DNA of 26,559 bases from a virus, in IMG/VR virus record IMGVR_UViG_3300027733_000183, positions 1-26,559 of that record. One strand, written 5' to 3'. The position numbers and the translations under genes were made by a program. Positions 7,190 through 15,123 of this stretch are shown piece by piece (the first letter of the stretch is position 1; every line of letters starts with the position of its first letter). Under the pieces are notes generated by a model that did no database searches, was not told the DNA's origin, and saw nothing but the letters and a program-made list of their open reading frames with translations.

Positions 7190-8629
7190 ATGGCAACAGA
7201 TATTGTTGGAAGTTTGTTTGGCGTTAGTCCTGAGATGTATCAGGAACAACGCAATCGTCAGGGGATGAAAGATGCTATTGCTATGGCACAACTTGACCCT
7301 ATGCAGTATGCAAATGCCGCTATCCAAGCTGGTGCTGGTCGTGCCGCTGGTGGGTTTGCTGGTCTGATGGGTGTAGAAGACCCTCAGATGCGCTTGTATA
7401 GCATACGCAATGCCTTGGCAAAGCAAAATGACATAAGCACTCCAGAAGGTCTTGTTCAATATGGACAGGCTTTGCAACAGGCTGGAGATACTCAGGGCGC
7501 ATTAGAAGCTGCAAATCTTGCTCGTAAGGCATCTAGTGAAGTTGCATTGGCTCAACAACGAGCCGCTGAAAAGATGACTCCTGAACAACGTAATGCAAGG
7601 GCTGAATCAGATTTAACTGACAGATTAGATCAATTAATTAAATTTCCTCAATCTCCAGAAAGAGATCGTGCAATCAACTTAGTTAAAAATCAATTAACAG
7701 CCCTTACAAGAGGTAAGCCAGAAAAAGTTTCTGATGTAATTCAAGTTGCTAGAGAACTTGGGGTGCTGACAGATGCTCTTGCAAAGACTCAAGAAGGCAC
7801 AACTGAATACAACAGCATAAAAGCACAAATTAATAGACTTGAAAAATCAGAAAAAGTTCAGGCAACCTCTCCGCTTGGAAAACTTTTAAACGAAAGGTCT
7901 GCTCTTGATCCTGTAAAAGACAAAGAAGCATATGACCTTTACACTCAAAACATACAAAAAATTGGTTCTGCATCGGAATTGACTCAAGCAATTAATTCCA
8001 TTGGTCTAGCACTTGGCCCTGCGTTTAAAAAAGAAGGTGAAGAAACTGGCAAGTATTCTGCCGCCGACTTCAATAAACTTGGTAGTGCAGTTGCCGCTGG
8101 AACATCTTCATTAAGAAACTTAGCAACCCTTGAGACAGCATTGCAAAACGCCTTTACGGGCAAGTTTGCGGAGGGCAAAGAAGGCGTTGTTACTTCTTTG
8201 TCTGCTCTTGGGATACCAATTGGAAGCGACTTAAAAGAAGCCGCATCAAATACCCAGCTAATTCAGGCAATGGGTGTTAGATATGTGTTTCCTTTGGTTA
8301 AAAACTTTCCTGGCTCACTTGCTGCCAAAGAATTGGATCGTTTGGAAAAAACAGCACCAAATGCAATACAGCAACCAGAAACAATTCAGCGTCTTGTTAA
8401 TTTATTGCGAGTAGACCTTGCAGAAAACAAATATACATACGACAAGGCAAAAGAATATCGTGATAAAAATAAAACAACAATAGGATTTAGTGAAGCAGAT
8501 CAGCGAATTGAATTCCAAACAAAGCTAAACAATTTGCAAGGACTTATTGCTACTGCAAGAAGAAATAAGCAAATGACTAAATCGCAATCAGAGCAAATAC
8601 AACAACTTAAATCAGAATTGGGGCTTTAA
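7190..8629 (+). CDS. Internal virion protein, 479 aa, largely helical
   Basis: The start is MATDIVGSLFGVSPEMYQEQ, followed by an Ala/Gly segment (AAIQAGAGRAAGGFAGLMG, about 43-61). The rest is long charged helices rich in Gln, Glu, Lys and Ala (for example AESDLTDRLDQLIKFPQS and KMTPEQRNARAES), ending SEQIQQLKSELGL. Size, order and composition fit the second of three ejection proteins in podoviruses such as the T7 gp14-16 or P22 gp7/16/20 sets, by analogy only. The SD is AAGGAG at 7179-7184 before the ATG. The next gene begins after one base. Confidence 0.7.
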   Translation: MATDIVGSLFGVSPEMYQEQRNRQGMKDAIAMAQLDPMQYANAAIQAGAGRAAGGFAGLMGVEDPQMRLYSIRNALAKQNDISTPEGLVQYGQALQQAGDTQGALEAANLARKASSEVALAQQRAAEKMTPEQRNARAESDLTDRLDQLIKFPQSPERDRAINLVKNQLTALTRGKPEKVSDVIQVARELGVLTDALAKTQEGTTEYNSIKAQINRLEKSEKVQATSPLGKLLNERSALDPVKDKEAYDLYTQNIQKIGSASELTQAINSIGLALGPAFKKEGEETGKYSAADFNKLGSAVAAGTSSLRNLATLETALQNAFTGKFAEGKEGVVTSLSALGIPIGSDLKEAASNTQLIQAMGVRYVFPLVKNFPGSLAAKELDRLEKTAPNAIQQPETIQRLVNLLRVDLAENKYTYDKAKEYRDKNKTTIGFSEADQRIEFQTKLNNLQGLIATARRNKQMTKSQSEQIQQLKSELGL

Positions 8630-8630
8630 T

Positions 8631-10478
8631 ATGGCTGGATTATTTGATGTATCAGACATCGCTGTTGTTGAAGATGAAAAAGCATTAGAGCAAAAGAAAA
8701 CTGACAAAGAATTCTCAAAATCAGTTTTAAGCCCAGACTATCGTGCTCCAAGGGGTGCTCTTGGTGCTCAAGAAATTGGTGGCATGGCTGGTGCTATTGG
8801 TGGTGGAATATTGGGTGCTTTGGGCGGCCCTGCTGGTGCACTTGCTGGGAGTGTTGCAGGCGCTGGAGTTGGTGGCGCTGCTGGAGAGGCTTTTGAGCAA
8901 GTCATTAGGCAAGAAAAGCCTTCTGCATCTCTTATTGCTGCCGCTGGATTAGAAGAGGCCGCATGGGATTTAGGTGGAAATCTTGTTTTAAAAAGCGCTG
9001 GAAAGGTGCTTAGATTTGGCGCTGACAAACTTGGGTTCTCACAGAAAGATGCTCCAGATGCAAACAAGGCGGCAGAAAGATTTTTAAATGAACAAGGTTC
9101 ATCATTGCCATTGTCGGCAAGAACTGGGTCAAATGTATTGTCAGTTTTAGATCGTCTTTCATACACGCCAGTTACTTATGGAATTTTTAATCAAAAACAA
9201 AAAGAGATAACTGAGGCATTGCAGTCTGGATCAAAAGACATTCTTGCATCTTTAGTAAAAAGCCCAGAGTTTGAGCAAGCATTGCGAAGCAATACATCAT
9301 CTCAATATGCGTCAGGAGAAATATTACAAAACTTCATTAAGCAAGGTCAAGACTCTCTTGGAAAACTTGTTAAACCAGAATATGACAAAATATTTGCTGA
9401 TAAAAAATCAACTATCTCTACCTTTGGATTAAATTCTTGGGCTGGTGCTCAACTTACTAAACCAGCATCGTTGACTGCTGGACAAAGAAGCATATTGAGT
9501 GAAATAAAAAGGTTGCCGCCAAATGTTGATATGCAATATATGCATGATATTCGATCAAGGTGGCTTGCTGAAAATCGTGATAAGTATGCATCTGCAACCG
9601 CAACAGAAAAAGACAGTAGAGCATCTAAAACAATTTCTACTTTAATTGAAAAAATTGACAGTGCAATGGACGCATCTGCCAAGTCAACTCTTAATCCAGA
9701 AACATATAAAAACTATTTAAAAGTTACAAACACATATAGAGATGGTGTACAAGGGTTGCAATCAGATGCAATTACTCAGGCGTTAACATTAAATCCAGAA
9801 CAAGTTGGAGGATATTTATTTAAAACTGGAAATGAAACTCCAATAAAAGACCTGTATCAGTCTATTGCTGCGGCTGGAACTTTAGCTAAAAAACCTTCAA
9901 ATCAAATCATAGATGCTTTGCGTTATGGTTATCTTGAGGCAATGGTTAATACCCCAGAAAATATGCTTAAATTTGCCAATGATTTAGAGCAAAACAAAGC
10001 CATGAAAAATACTTACGATAGGTTATTTTCAGGCACTCCACAAGACAATGCGATTAAAGCAATGAACAATGGTGCAAAACTTGGACTTGTTGATGTAAAA
10101 GGATTGCCTATTTCTACTTATCAAACTGTTAGGGCTGGCGCTGGTGTTTTGACTCCCGCAGCGGCTATTGCTTCTGGATATTACTTTGCCTTAACTCCAG
10201 AACAACAAAACAACATGAAAGATAACCTGGGAAGTGCTGCTATTGCCGCTGGAGGATTGATGTTATCTCAACGCAGTTTGGCAAAAGTTCTACAAGACCC
10301 AAAAGGGGCAAGAGCAATTACCTTCTTATCTACAGCAAAAGAAAAGTTAACATCTCCATCAGCATTTACAAAAATTGTTGTAGAGCCAATTGCTAATATT
10401 CTTGGAGCAGAATCTAACACTGATTTTTTAAAGCCTAGTGCTGGTGAATTTGATGTTAGCGACATACCTATTCGATAG
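8631..10478 (+). CDS. Internal virion protein with glycine zipper and terminal FDVSDI motifs, 615 aa
   Basis: Residues about 45-85 form a long Gly/Ala hydrophobic hairpin (IGGMAGAIGGGILGALGG and AGSVAGAGVGGAAGEA) able to insert in membranes. The remainder is helical with many Lys, Ser and Gln, and a second hydrophobic patch lies near 505-545 (GAGVLTPAAAIASGYYFALT). The motif FDVSDI occurs at residues 5-10 and again at 607-612, four residues from the end. It is the third large gene of the ejection block. The family is unknown to me and the role is inferred from composition and order. Confidence 0.7.
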   Translation: MAGLFDVSDIAVVEDEKALEQKKTDKEFSKSVLSPDYRAPRGALGAQEIGGMAGAIGGGILGALGGPAGALAGSVAGAGVGGAAGEAFEQVIRQEKPSASLIAAAGLEEAAWDLGGNLVLKSAGKVLRFGADKLGFSQKDAPDANKAAERFLNEQGSSLPLSARTGSNVLSVLDRLSYTPVTYGIFNQKQKEITEALQSGSKDILASLVKSPEFEQALRSNTSSQYASGEILQNFIKQGQDSLGKLVKPEYDKIFADKKSTISTFGLNSWAGAQLTKPASLTAGQRSILSEIKRLPPNVDMQYMHDIRSRWLAENRDKYASATATEKDSRASKTISTLIEKIDSAMDASAKSTLNPETYKNYLKVTNTYRDGVQGLQSDAITQALTLNPEQVGGYLFKTGNETPIKDLYQSIAAAGTLAKKPSNQIIDALRYGYLEAMVNTPENMLKFANDLEQNKAMKNTYDRLFSGTPQDNAIKAMNNGAKLGLVDVKGLPISTYQTVRAGAGVLTPAAAIASGYYFALTPEQQNNMKDNLGSAAIAAGGLMLSQRSLAKVLQDPKGARAITFLSTAKEKLTSPSAFTKIVVEPIANILGAESNTDFLKPSAGEFDVSDIPIR

Positions 10479-10487
10479 GAGCGCAAA

Positions 10488-11189
10488 ATTGATCCTCTCA
10501 CCCTTCTGGCAATGGCAAATGGCTGTGTCGCAGCTATTCGCAAAGGCTGTGAACTCTATAAAGAGGTCAAGGGAACTGTTGCCGCAGCCCAAAAGACTGT
10601 TAAAGAGGTCACGGCTATTGCTGAAGAAGTGGGTGGCTTCTTTGGGTTCTTCAAGAAGAAAAAGCCTAAGCCCACAGCCCCTGCTGTTGCTCCCAAAGCA
10701 AAAAAGGCTGAACCAGAGGTTTGGGATGAGAACAAGGTTGTCTCTGACTTGGCAGCTAATCTGTCGCAGTTCTTCAAGGTTCAGCAACAGCTTGCAGACC
10801 ACATTCGAGAAGAAGAAGAAAAGTCTAAGACTGTCTATGACCCAAATCAAAACATCATGGAGTCGGCGCTAAACAGGGAACTTGCCAAGACGCAGTTTGA
10901 GAAGTTAGCCAAGGAGATTCGAGAGATTATGGTGTATCAGTCACCCCCAGAGTTGGGGAACTTGTATACCAGGGTCAATGCGATGCGGGTTCAGATCATT
11001 GAAGAACAAGAAGAAGCAAGGCTGGCCCAAGAGAAGAAACAACGAGAGGTTGAATGGCAACGCAGAAAGGTAATCAGCGCAATCCAAGACAAGGCAATCT
11101 ACGGGGTAGCTTGTTTAGTGTTCGTCCTGTACCTCCTCCTGTTTTTCAGCCTCCTAGTAATGGATCGAAAGGTAAGATGGGGTTTCTAG
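10488..11189 (+). CDS. Coiled-coil protein with C-terminal membrane anchor, 233 aa, apparent ATT start
   Basis: I place the start at ATT 10488 rather than ATG 10512. An SD (AGGAG, 10477-10481) lies 6 nt before ATT but 30 nt before the ATG. Starting there also gives the opening MDPLTLLAMANGCVAAI, matching the 'M(I)DPIT' start common in small virion proteins of podoviruses. Next come a basic linker with KKKKPKP, a coiled coil (about 80-195) and a final hydrophobic segment (VACLVFVLYLLLFFSLLVMD). With the ATG start the product is 225 aa. A role in virion assembly or membrane attachment is only inference. Confidence 0.7.
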   Translation: MDPLTLLAMANGCVAAIRKGCELYKEVKGTVAAAQKTVKEVTAIAEEVGGFFGFFKKKKPKPTAPAVAPKAKKAEPEVWDENKVVSDLAANLSQFFKVQQQLADHIREEEEKSKTVYDPNQNIMESALNRELAKTQFEKLAKEIREIMVYQSPPELGNLYTRVNAMRVQIIEEQEEARLAQEKKQREVEWQRRKVISAIQDKAIYGVACLVFVLYLLLFFSLLVMDRKVRWGF

Positions 11190-11371
11190 TCGCATTAGTT
11201 GCTATGGTGCTGGTCTTTGTCCTACTGCTTCCGCTGATAGGAAGCATTTACTATGACACATTGGCGGCACAAAGAGAAAGCAAAATGCAGATTGAGCGCA
11301 TGGAAAGACTGCGCCAGCAATTAGAGTACGAGCGTCAACAAATGGAGAAGCATCGTAATGAGCCAAAATAG
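11177..11371 (+). CDS. Small membrane protein with cytoplasmic/periplasmic coiled coil, 64 aa
   Basis: The frame is open from 11054, but I start at ATG 11177. That leaves only 13 nt of overlap with the upstream gene, is preceded by AAAGG, and begins directly with the membrane segment (MGFLVALVAMVLVFVLLLPLI). A coiled coil follows (ERMERLRQQLEYERQQMEKH). The shape is that of i-spanin-like or lysis-accessory proteins, and the lysis cassette follows immediately. The longer version would add 41 residues that look like read-through of another frame. Confidence 0.6.
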   Translation: MGFLVALVAMVLVFVLLLPLIGSIYYDTLAAQRESKMQIERMERLRQQLEYERQQMEKHRNEPK

Positions 11372-11606
11372 ATTCCTGTGGTGTGTGATTACCGCCTCAC
11401 TCTTGTGCATTTTCTTGTTGGCAGGATGTGAAGACAGGTATCGCTATGTTTGCCAGAATCCTGATAAATTTGACCTTCCTGAGTGCCAAAAGCCCAGATG
11501 CTTATTCACCCAAACCTGTCCTGAATACCTTGTAGCACCTATCTTGACCACCAAAGTCGAACCCTTAAAGGTTGAAGAAAAGAAGGCCGATGATGACAAA
11601 AAATAA
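11358..11606 (+). CDS. Small cysteine-rich lipoprotein, 82 aa
   Basis: A type II signal peptide is visible: basic start, hydrophobic core (VITASLLCIFLL) and lipobox LAGC, giving a lipidated cysteine at residue 24. The mature part reads EDRYRYVCQNPDKFDLPECQ followed by KPRCLFTQTCPEYL. This is a conserved phage lipoprotein pattern with paired cysteines found beside lysis genes in many podoviruses, function unproven. It overlaps the preceding stop by 14 nt and the holin-like gene by 14 nt. Confidence 0.8.
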   Translation: MSQNRFLWCVITASLLCIFLLAGCEDRYRYVCQNPDKFDLPECQKPRCLFTQTCPEYLVAPILTTKVEPLKVEEKKADDDKK

Positions 11607-12063
11607 ATACACCCCAGAAGACTTAGAAGTTCGCATTTGGGGCTTTGTGGTGGTGATGATTACCATCATTTTGTTTGGCATCGTGATTGCCCTGCTCTAT
11701 TCAGTTACTTTTGTAACTCAACCCATCAAGAGTATGGCTCCCATCGATCAAGCCTATACCAAGATGCTGAACGACATTGTGTTGTTGATCGTTGGTGGAA
11801 TCGGTGGAATCGTTGGTAAACGGGCCGTTGGTGCTGTGACAAGCACAACTCCTGCACCTCAGATTTCAGCGCCTTCTACGCCTGTTTCTGCGCCTCCTAG
11901 CCCACCTCCTGCCCCATCTGGCGCTTTGCCTGTCTGGGTTAATCCTCCTTTGGATGAAACCTGGACACCACCGCCTCCTCCTACAACTCCACCAAACCAC
12001 CTTGAGCATGATTCTGTGCGGGAAGAAATCGCCCTTGCTCGTCAAGAGGTGAAGAATGCTTAA
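11593..12063 (+). CDS. Holin-like membrane protein with proline-rich tail, 156 aa
   Basis: I use the second of two adjacent ATGs (11593), spaced 6 nt from a GAAGG SD. The product has a transmembrane segment near residues 15-42 (VVVMITIILFGIVIALLYSV) and a second Gly/Val segment near 63-75 (DIVLLIVGGIGGIVGKR), then a Pro/Ser/Thr-rich tail of about 50 residues and a charged C-terminal helix. Two membrane segments between a lysis lipoprotein and the spanins fit a holin that times endolysin release. The Pro-rich extension is unusual for a holin, so tail or envelope roles are possible. Confidence 0.6.
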   Translation: MTKNKYTPEDLEVRIWGFVVVMITIILFGIVIALLYSVTFVTQPIKSMAPIDQAYTKMLNDIVLLIVGGIGGIVGKRAVGAVTSTTPAPQISAPSTPVSAPPSPPPAPSGALPVWVNPPLDETWTPPPPPTTPPNHLEHDSVREEIALARQEVKNA

Positions 12064-12547
12064 CCCCTATTTCATTATTGGGACAATGATTGCTGTGGGT
12101 GGCGCCTACGGCTATGGGCATCATGTTGGATGGGGTGATCGTGACGCTGAGATGCAAGTAGAGATTGCCAAAAAGAATGAAGAATCACGGGAAAAAGAGC
12201 GTGAACTTGCCCAACAACTGAATGACCAATCAACCAAACTTTCGGAGGCCAATAATGTCATCAATCAAAAACAATCTAGTCTTGATTCTGCTATTCGTGC
12301 TGGTCGGTTGCGGCTCCCGTCCACAAGTTGTGTACAAGCCCCCACAAATGCCCCCACTGCCACCGGAGATAGCCCAAAAGAAAGAAGTGAACCTGTCAGA
12401 CCGGTTTATGAAACTTCTGACTCCGACAGAGCAACCCTTGCAGCCATTGCCGAAATCATCGCCCAAGGCGACAGAAACACCGCGCAATTGAATGCGTGTA
12501 TTGACAGTTATAACAAGGTAATGGGGGTGATGAATGGTAACCGCTGA
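12056..12547 (+). CDS. Rz: Rz-like i-spanin, 163 aa
   Basis: One N-terminal membrane segment (FIIGTMIAVGGAYGYGHHVG) is followed by a periplasmic coiled coil (about 34-80: REKERELAQQLNDQSTKLSE) and a C-terminal helical part (ATLAAIAEIIAQGDRNTAQL), ending NACIDSYNKVM. This is the standard Rz layout. Together with the o-spanin embedded in it, the protein would bridge inner and outer membranes and fuse them at the final step of Gram-negative lysis. The start overlaps the holin-like gene by 8 nt and the end overlaps the endolysin start by 14 nt. Confidence 0.8.
   Translation: MLNPYFIIGTMIAVGGAYGYGHHVGWGDRDAEMQVEIAKKNEESREKERELAQQLNDQSTKLSEANNVINQKQSSLDSAIRAGRLRLPSTSCVQAPTNAPTATGDSPKERSEPVRPVYETSDSDRATLAAIAEIIAQGDRNTAQLNACIDSYNKVMGVMNGNR
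12255..12491 (+). CDS. Rz1: Rz1-like o-spanin lipoprotein embedded in Rz, 78 aa
   Basis: This gene lies wholly inside Rz in the +1 frame. I start it at ATG 12255 (MSSIKNNLVLILLFVLVGCG), which places a short basic region, hydrophobic core and lipobox LVGC exactly as in a lipoprotein signal. The mature part is Pro-rich (YKPPQMPPLPPEIAQ), typical of Rz1. An SD-like GGAGG (12244-12248) precedes it. The outer-membrane lipoprotein would pair with the Rz C-terminus across the periplasm. Confidence 0.8.
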   Translation: MSSIKNNLVLILLFVLVGCGSRPQVVYKPPQMPPLPPEIAQKKEVNLSDRFMKLLTPTEQPLQPLPKSSPKATETPRN

Positions 12548-13130
12548 ACAACTGAAAAAACTCCACATTGGGGCTGAGTGGGTTGATGCACTCAATGAGA
12601 CTTTCAATACTTTTGGTATTTCTACAAAGCGCCAGCAAGCGGCATTCATTGGTCAATGTGGACATGAGTGTGGACACTTCAGAATCCTTGAAGAAAACCT
12701 TAACTATCGTGCTGAAACGCTAATGAAATTGTGGAAGTCAAGGTTTCCAACGATGGAGATTGCCAACCAATATGCCAAGAACCCTAAGAAGATTGCCAAC
12801 AAGGTGTATTCCTCACGCATGGGCAACAGGGATGAGGCATCTGGTGACGGGTATCGGTTCAGAGGCCGTGGCTGCATCCAGTTGACGGGCCATGCTAACT
12901 ATTTCCATGCTGGTCAAGCCCTGGGAGTTGACTTTGTGATGGAGCCTGACCTTGTGGCAACGCCTAAATATGCTGCGCTCACTGCTGGTTGGTTCTGGTC
13001 AACCCACAATTGCAACAACCTTGCGGAAGCTGCTGATTGGGTTGGACTGACCAAGAAGATTAATGGCGGGACAATTGGGCTTGACGATAGGATTAGCCAT
13101 ACCGATCAAGCCTTATCAGTTTTGTCATAA
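12534..13130 (+). CDS. Endolysin, GH19 chitinase-like muramidase domain, 198 aa
   Basis: This is a single-domain enzyme. The phrase AAFIGQCGHECGHFRILEEN (36-54) holds the catalytic Glu (E45, HEC/HES motif) and a second acidic candidate (E53/E54). Later, GRGCIQLTGHANYFHAG matches the substrate-cleft motif (GRGxIQLTG) of family 19 glycoside hydrolases. The expected action is cleavage of the glycan strands of peptidoglycan at lysis. No signal peptide is seen, so export depends on the holin. It is the last gene of the lysis cassette and overlaps the end of Rz. Confidence 0.9.
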   Translation: MVTAEQLKKLHIGAEWVDALNETFNTFGISTKRQQAAFIGQCGHECGHFRILEENLNYRAETLMKLWKSRFPTMEIANQYAKNPKKIANKVYSSRMGNRDEASGDGYRFRGRGCIQLTGHANYFHAGQALGVDFVMEPDLVATPKYAALTAGWFWSTHNCNNLAEAADWVGLTKKINGGTIGLDDRISHTDQALSVLS

Positions 13131-13161
13131 CAAGTTAACAATAAAACAATCCAATGCGCTA

Positions 13162-13578
13162 ATGATTATTCGCGCAGACACCCGCAAAGATTCAGTACAA
13201 GACAGACTTTCTGCACTACAAAATATCTGTTTACCCTATGACAAGCCCGATGACACAAATTTTGGGACTTGGTGGATTGCTACTAAAAATGGCGTGGATA
13301 TTGGTTTCGCGGGTCTTGTTCGCTCTGTGCGGTGGGTTGATTGTGGCTATCTTTGTCGTGCTGGTGTTATTCCTTCTCATCGTGGACAGGGATTACAGAA
13401 AAAGTTTATTCGCGTCAGAATTAGACAAGCAAAAGCTATTGGGTGGAAATGGTTAGTTTCTGACACAAGATTCAATCCTGCTTCTGCCAACAGTTTGATA
13501 GCTTGCGGTTTCAAAATGTTTGAACCTTCTAAACCTTGGGGTTGCAAAGACACCCTTTATTGGCGAAAGAAACTGTAA
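13162..13578 (+). CDS. GNAT-family N-acetyltransferase, 138 aa
   Basis: The acetyl-CoA binding motif is clear: YLCRAGVIPSHRGQGLQKKF, with H-R-G-Q-G-L as the Q/RxxGxG/A signature, followed by a helix and the typical C-terminal strand (NSLIACGFKMFEPSKPWGCK). I start at ATG 13162, because the frame upstream (from 13063) lies inside the endolysin gene. There is no clear SD. A two-codon frame (ATG at 13154, stop TAA overlapping this ATG) could couple initiation. The substrate is unknown. Its stop overlaps the next start (TAATG). Confidence 0.8.
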   Translation: MIIRADTRKDSVQDRLSALQNICLPYDKPDDTNFGTWWIATKNGVDIGFAGLVRSVRWVDCGYLCRAGVIPSHRGQGLQKKFIRVRIRQAKAIGWKWLVSDTRFNPASANSLIACGFKMFEPSKPWGCKDTLYWRKKL

Positions 13579-14558
13579 TGGCTATCACTAATTTTTCTGA
13601 CGATCAAGTCATTCAAGCTATTCAAAGTAGCGAATCAATGAGCAAAGCAAGCAGGATGCTAAACATTGATATTTCCGCGCTTTACAAAAGGCGCAGACGG
13701 ATTGAACATAAAACTAAAAAAAAGATTGAAGCACCTCAAGCGGAAAAGAACAATCAGTACGCACATTTTCAAATTTCATTAACTCATCCGCATAGCAACA
13801 ATTTGGGTATCCTTAACGGGACAGTGATTGTTTTTTCTGATGCACACTTTTGGCCCGGCATCCACTCTACTGCCTACAGAGGTCTTTTGTGGGCCATCAA
13901 AGAACTGAAACCCAATGCTGTGATTGCCAATGGCGACATTTTTGATGGTGCTGGAATCTCTAGACACCCACGAATCGGCTGGAGTAAAGCACCTACAGTC
14001 ATTGAAGAACTAAAGGCGTGTACTTTGGCGATGGGAGAGATTGAAGAAACGGCTAAAAAGGCCCGTCACAACGTCAAATTGATATGGCCTTTGGGCAACC
14101 ATGATGCGCGGTTTGAGACCTTTCTAGCGGCTAATGCGCCTCAGTATGAGCAAGTCAAAGGCTTTAGCTTGAAAGACCATTTCCTAAGTTGGGAACCATG
14201 TTGGTCAGTATGGCTAAATGAATCCACTGTTGTTAAACATCGTTTCAAAGGTGGTATCCACGCAACACATAACAATACGATGTGGGCAGGTACTAACATT
14301 GTCACGGGACATTTGCATAGCTTAAAAGTCACTCCATTCTCTGACTACAACGGCGTGAGATACGGCATTGATACTGGAACCCTTGCAGAACCCTATGGGC
14401 CACAGTTTGAGGACTACACAGAAAAAGGCCCACTCAACTGGAGGTCGGGCTTTGCGGTGCTAAATTTCCATGATGGCAAGTTACTGCTTCCCGAACTGGT
14501 GACAACACACGGCCCCGATTCCATTGAATTCCGAGGCCGCGTGATTCCAGTTACTTAA
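13578..14558 (+). CDS. Metallophosphoesterase with N-terminal helix-turn-helix, 326 aa
   Basis: Residues 5-42 form a helix-turn-helix (SDDQVIQAIQSSESMSKASR, then MLNIDISALYKRRRRIE), linked by a Lys-rich segment to a calcineurin-like phosphoesterase. Metal-site motifs are in order: SDAH (D88, H90), NGDIFDG (D120), GNHDAR (173-178) and TGHLH (243-247). The fold suits a nuclease or phosphatase, and the HTH suggests action on DNA. Start 13578 overlaps the GNAT stop. Its 3' end overlaps the convergent leftward gene at 14551-14558, so no room remains for a separate terminator. Confidence 0.85.
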   Translation: MAITNFSDDQVIQAIQSSESMSKASRMLNIDISALYKRRRRIEHKTKKKIEAPQAEKNNQYAHFQISLTHPHSNNLGILNGTVIVFSDAHFWPGIHSTAYRGLLWAIKELKPNAVIANGDIFDGAGISRHPRIGWSKAPTVIEELKACTLAMGEIEETAKKARHNVKLIWPLGNHDARFETFLAANAPQYEQVKGFSLKDHFLSWEPCWSVWLNESTVVKHRFKGGIHATHNNTMWAGTNIVTGHLHSLKVTPFSDYNGVRYGIDTGTLAEPYGPQFEDYTEKGPLNWRSGFAVLNFHDGKLLLPELVTTHGPDSIEFRGRVIPVT

Positions 14559-14757
14559 CTTCTTCCGCGTCATCTTCCGCGTCATCTTCATCGATTTCGC
14601 TATCGTCAAAAACGACCGGATTCCACGCACCAGCCCAACCTTCTGACTCTTGGAATTCAACAAATTCCTTGATGACTTCAATGATGTCAAAGTCATGAGT
14701 TTCAATGGTAAGTTTAGTGTCAGCCAACCAACCCATATCAATTTCAATCTTGTACAT
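14551..14757 (-). CDS. Small acidic protein, 68 aa
   Basis: I start at ATG 14757, which has a good SD (AAGGAG, 8 nt upstream), not at the in-frame ATG at 14814. The product starts MYKIEIDMGWLADTKLTIET and ends in a very acidic tail (FDDSEIDEDDAEDDAEEVK), encoded partly by a repeated TTCCGCGTCATC on the plus strand. Such tails occur in DNA-mimic and protein-binding phage proteins, but no family is recognised. It is the last gene of the leftward recombination operon. Confidence 0.7.
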   Translation of the reverse strand: MYKIEIDMGWLADTKLTIETHDFDIIEVIKEFVEFQESEGWAGAWNPVVFDDSEIDEDDAEDDAEEVK

Positions 14758-14810
14758 GATTTCTCCTTGAACTGCGGATTGCAGCCAGATCATATTATGG
14801 TTGGCAGATG

Positions 14811-14836
14811 ACACAATTATTTGTGTAGTTGCTACA
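14811..14836. repeat. Two adjoining short dyads in the spacer before the acidic-protein gene
   Basis: ACACAA-TTAT-TTGTGT (14811-14826) is a perfect 6-bp inverted repeat. TGTAG-TTG-CTACA (14824-14836) is a 5-bp one overlapping its edge. They fall in the 80-nt spacer between two leftward genes, so they could fold in mRNA or bind a protein. Confidence 0.5.
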
Positions 14837-14837
14837 T

Positions 14838-15029
14838 CTAAGAATTTGATTTGGCTTTATGTTGATTGACCATTCTTAGGACTGTCTCATGTGAGATAAA
14901 GCGATGCCCATTAAAGCATTCCCTTCGTCTGACAAGTATGTTTTCCACAGTTTTTGTATGCTGAACAAATGAGACGGCCCCGCATTCTGGGCACTTCATG
15001 CCGGAGTTATTTGTACTCTTAGGATTCAT
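14838..15029 (-). CDS. NrdR-like zinc-ribbon small protein, 63 aa
   Basis: The core MKCPECGAVSFVQHTKTVEN and RRRECFNGHRF repeats the layout of the NrdR zinc ribbon (CPxC, then RRREC), with metal ligands C13, C16 and C38. The usual fourth Cys is replaced by a candidate His (H42). NrdR's ATP-cone domain is absent, so this is probably a small DNA- or RNA-binding regulator. A start at the internal Met11 is possible; I keep the first ATG because it overlaps the upstream small gene and continues its coupling. Confidence 0.75.
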   Translation of the reverse strand: MNPKSTNNSGMKCPECGAVSFVQHTKTVENILVRRRECFNGHRFISHETVLRMVNQHKAKSNS

Positions 15030-15123
15030 TCAATGCCATCCAAACGATTAGGCAAACGCCTCCAATGGCTAACGCAATGCCTAGAAAACCCAAGGCAAAG
15101 ATAGTGATGATTGTCTCGATCAC
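15019..15123 (-). CDS. Single-span membrane microprotein, 34 aa, GTG start
   Basis: This frame begins at a GTG (15123-15121) that overlaps the stop of the upstream gene (ATGTGA). It encodes an opening IETIITIFALGFLGIALAIG, then GVCLIVWMALNES. This is one clean transmembrane helix with a short acidic/polar tail. Its 3' end overlaps the zinc-ribbon gene by 11 nt. The coupling on both sides and the uninterrupted hydrophobic code make it more convincing than its length suggests. The function is unknown. Confidence 0.55.
   Translation of the reverse strand: MIETIITIFALGFLGIALAIGGVCLIVWMALNES

Noticed and set aside
8768-9166. Minus-strand frame of 132 aa opposite the 615-aa gene
   Set aside because: Its Pro/Ala-rich text is the mirror of the Gly/Ala-rich codons of the real gene.
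11054-11176. Longer start for the 64-aa membrane protein
   Set aside because: It would add 41 residues overlapping the upstream gene in another frame, without an SD; ATG 11177 has AAAGG and starts at the membrane segment.
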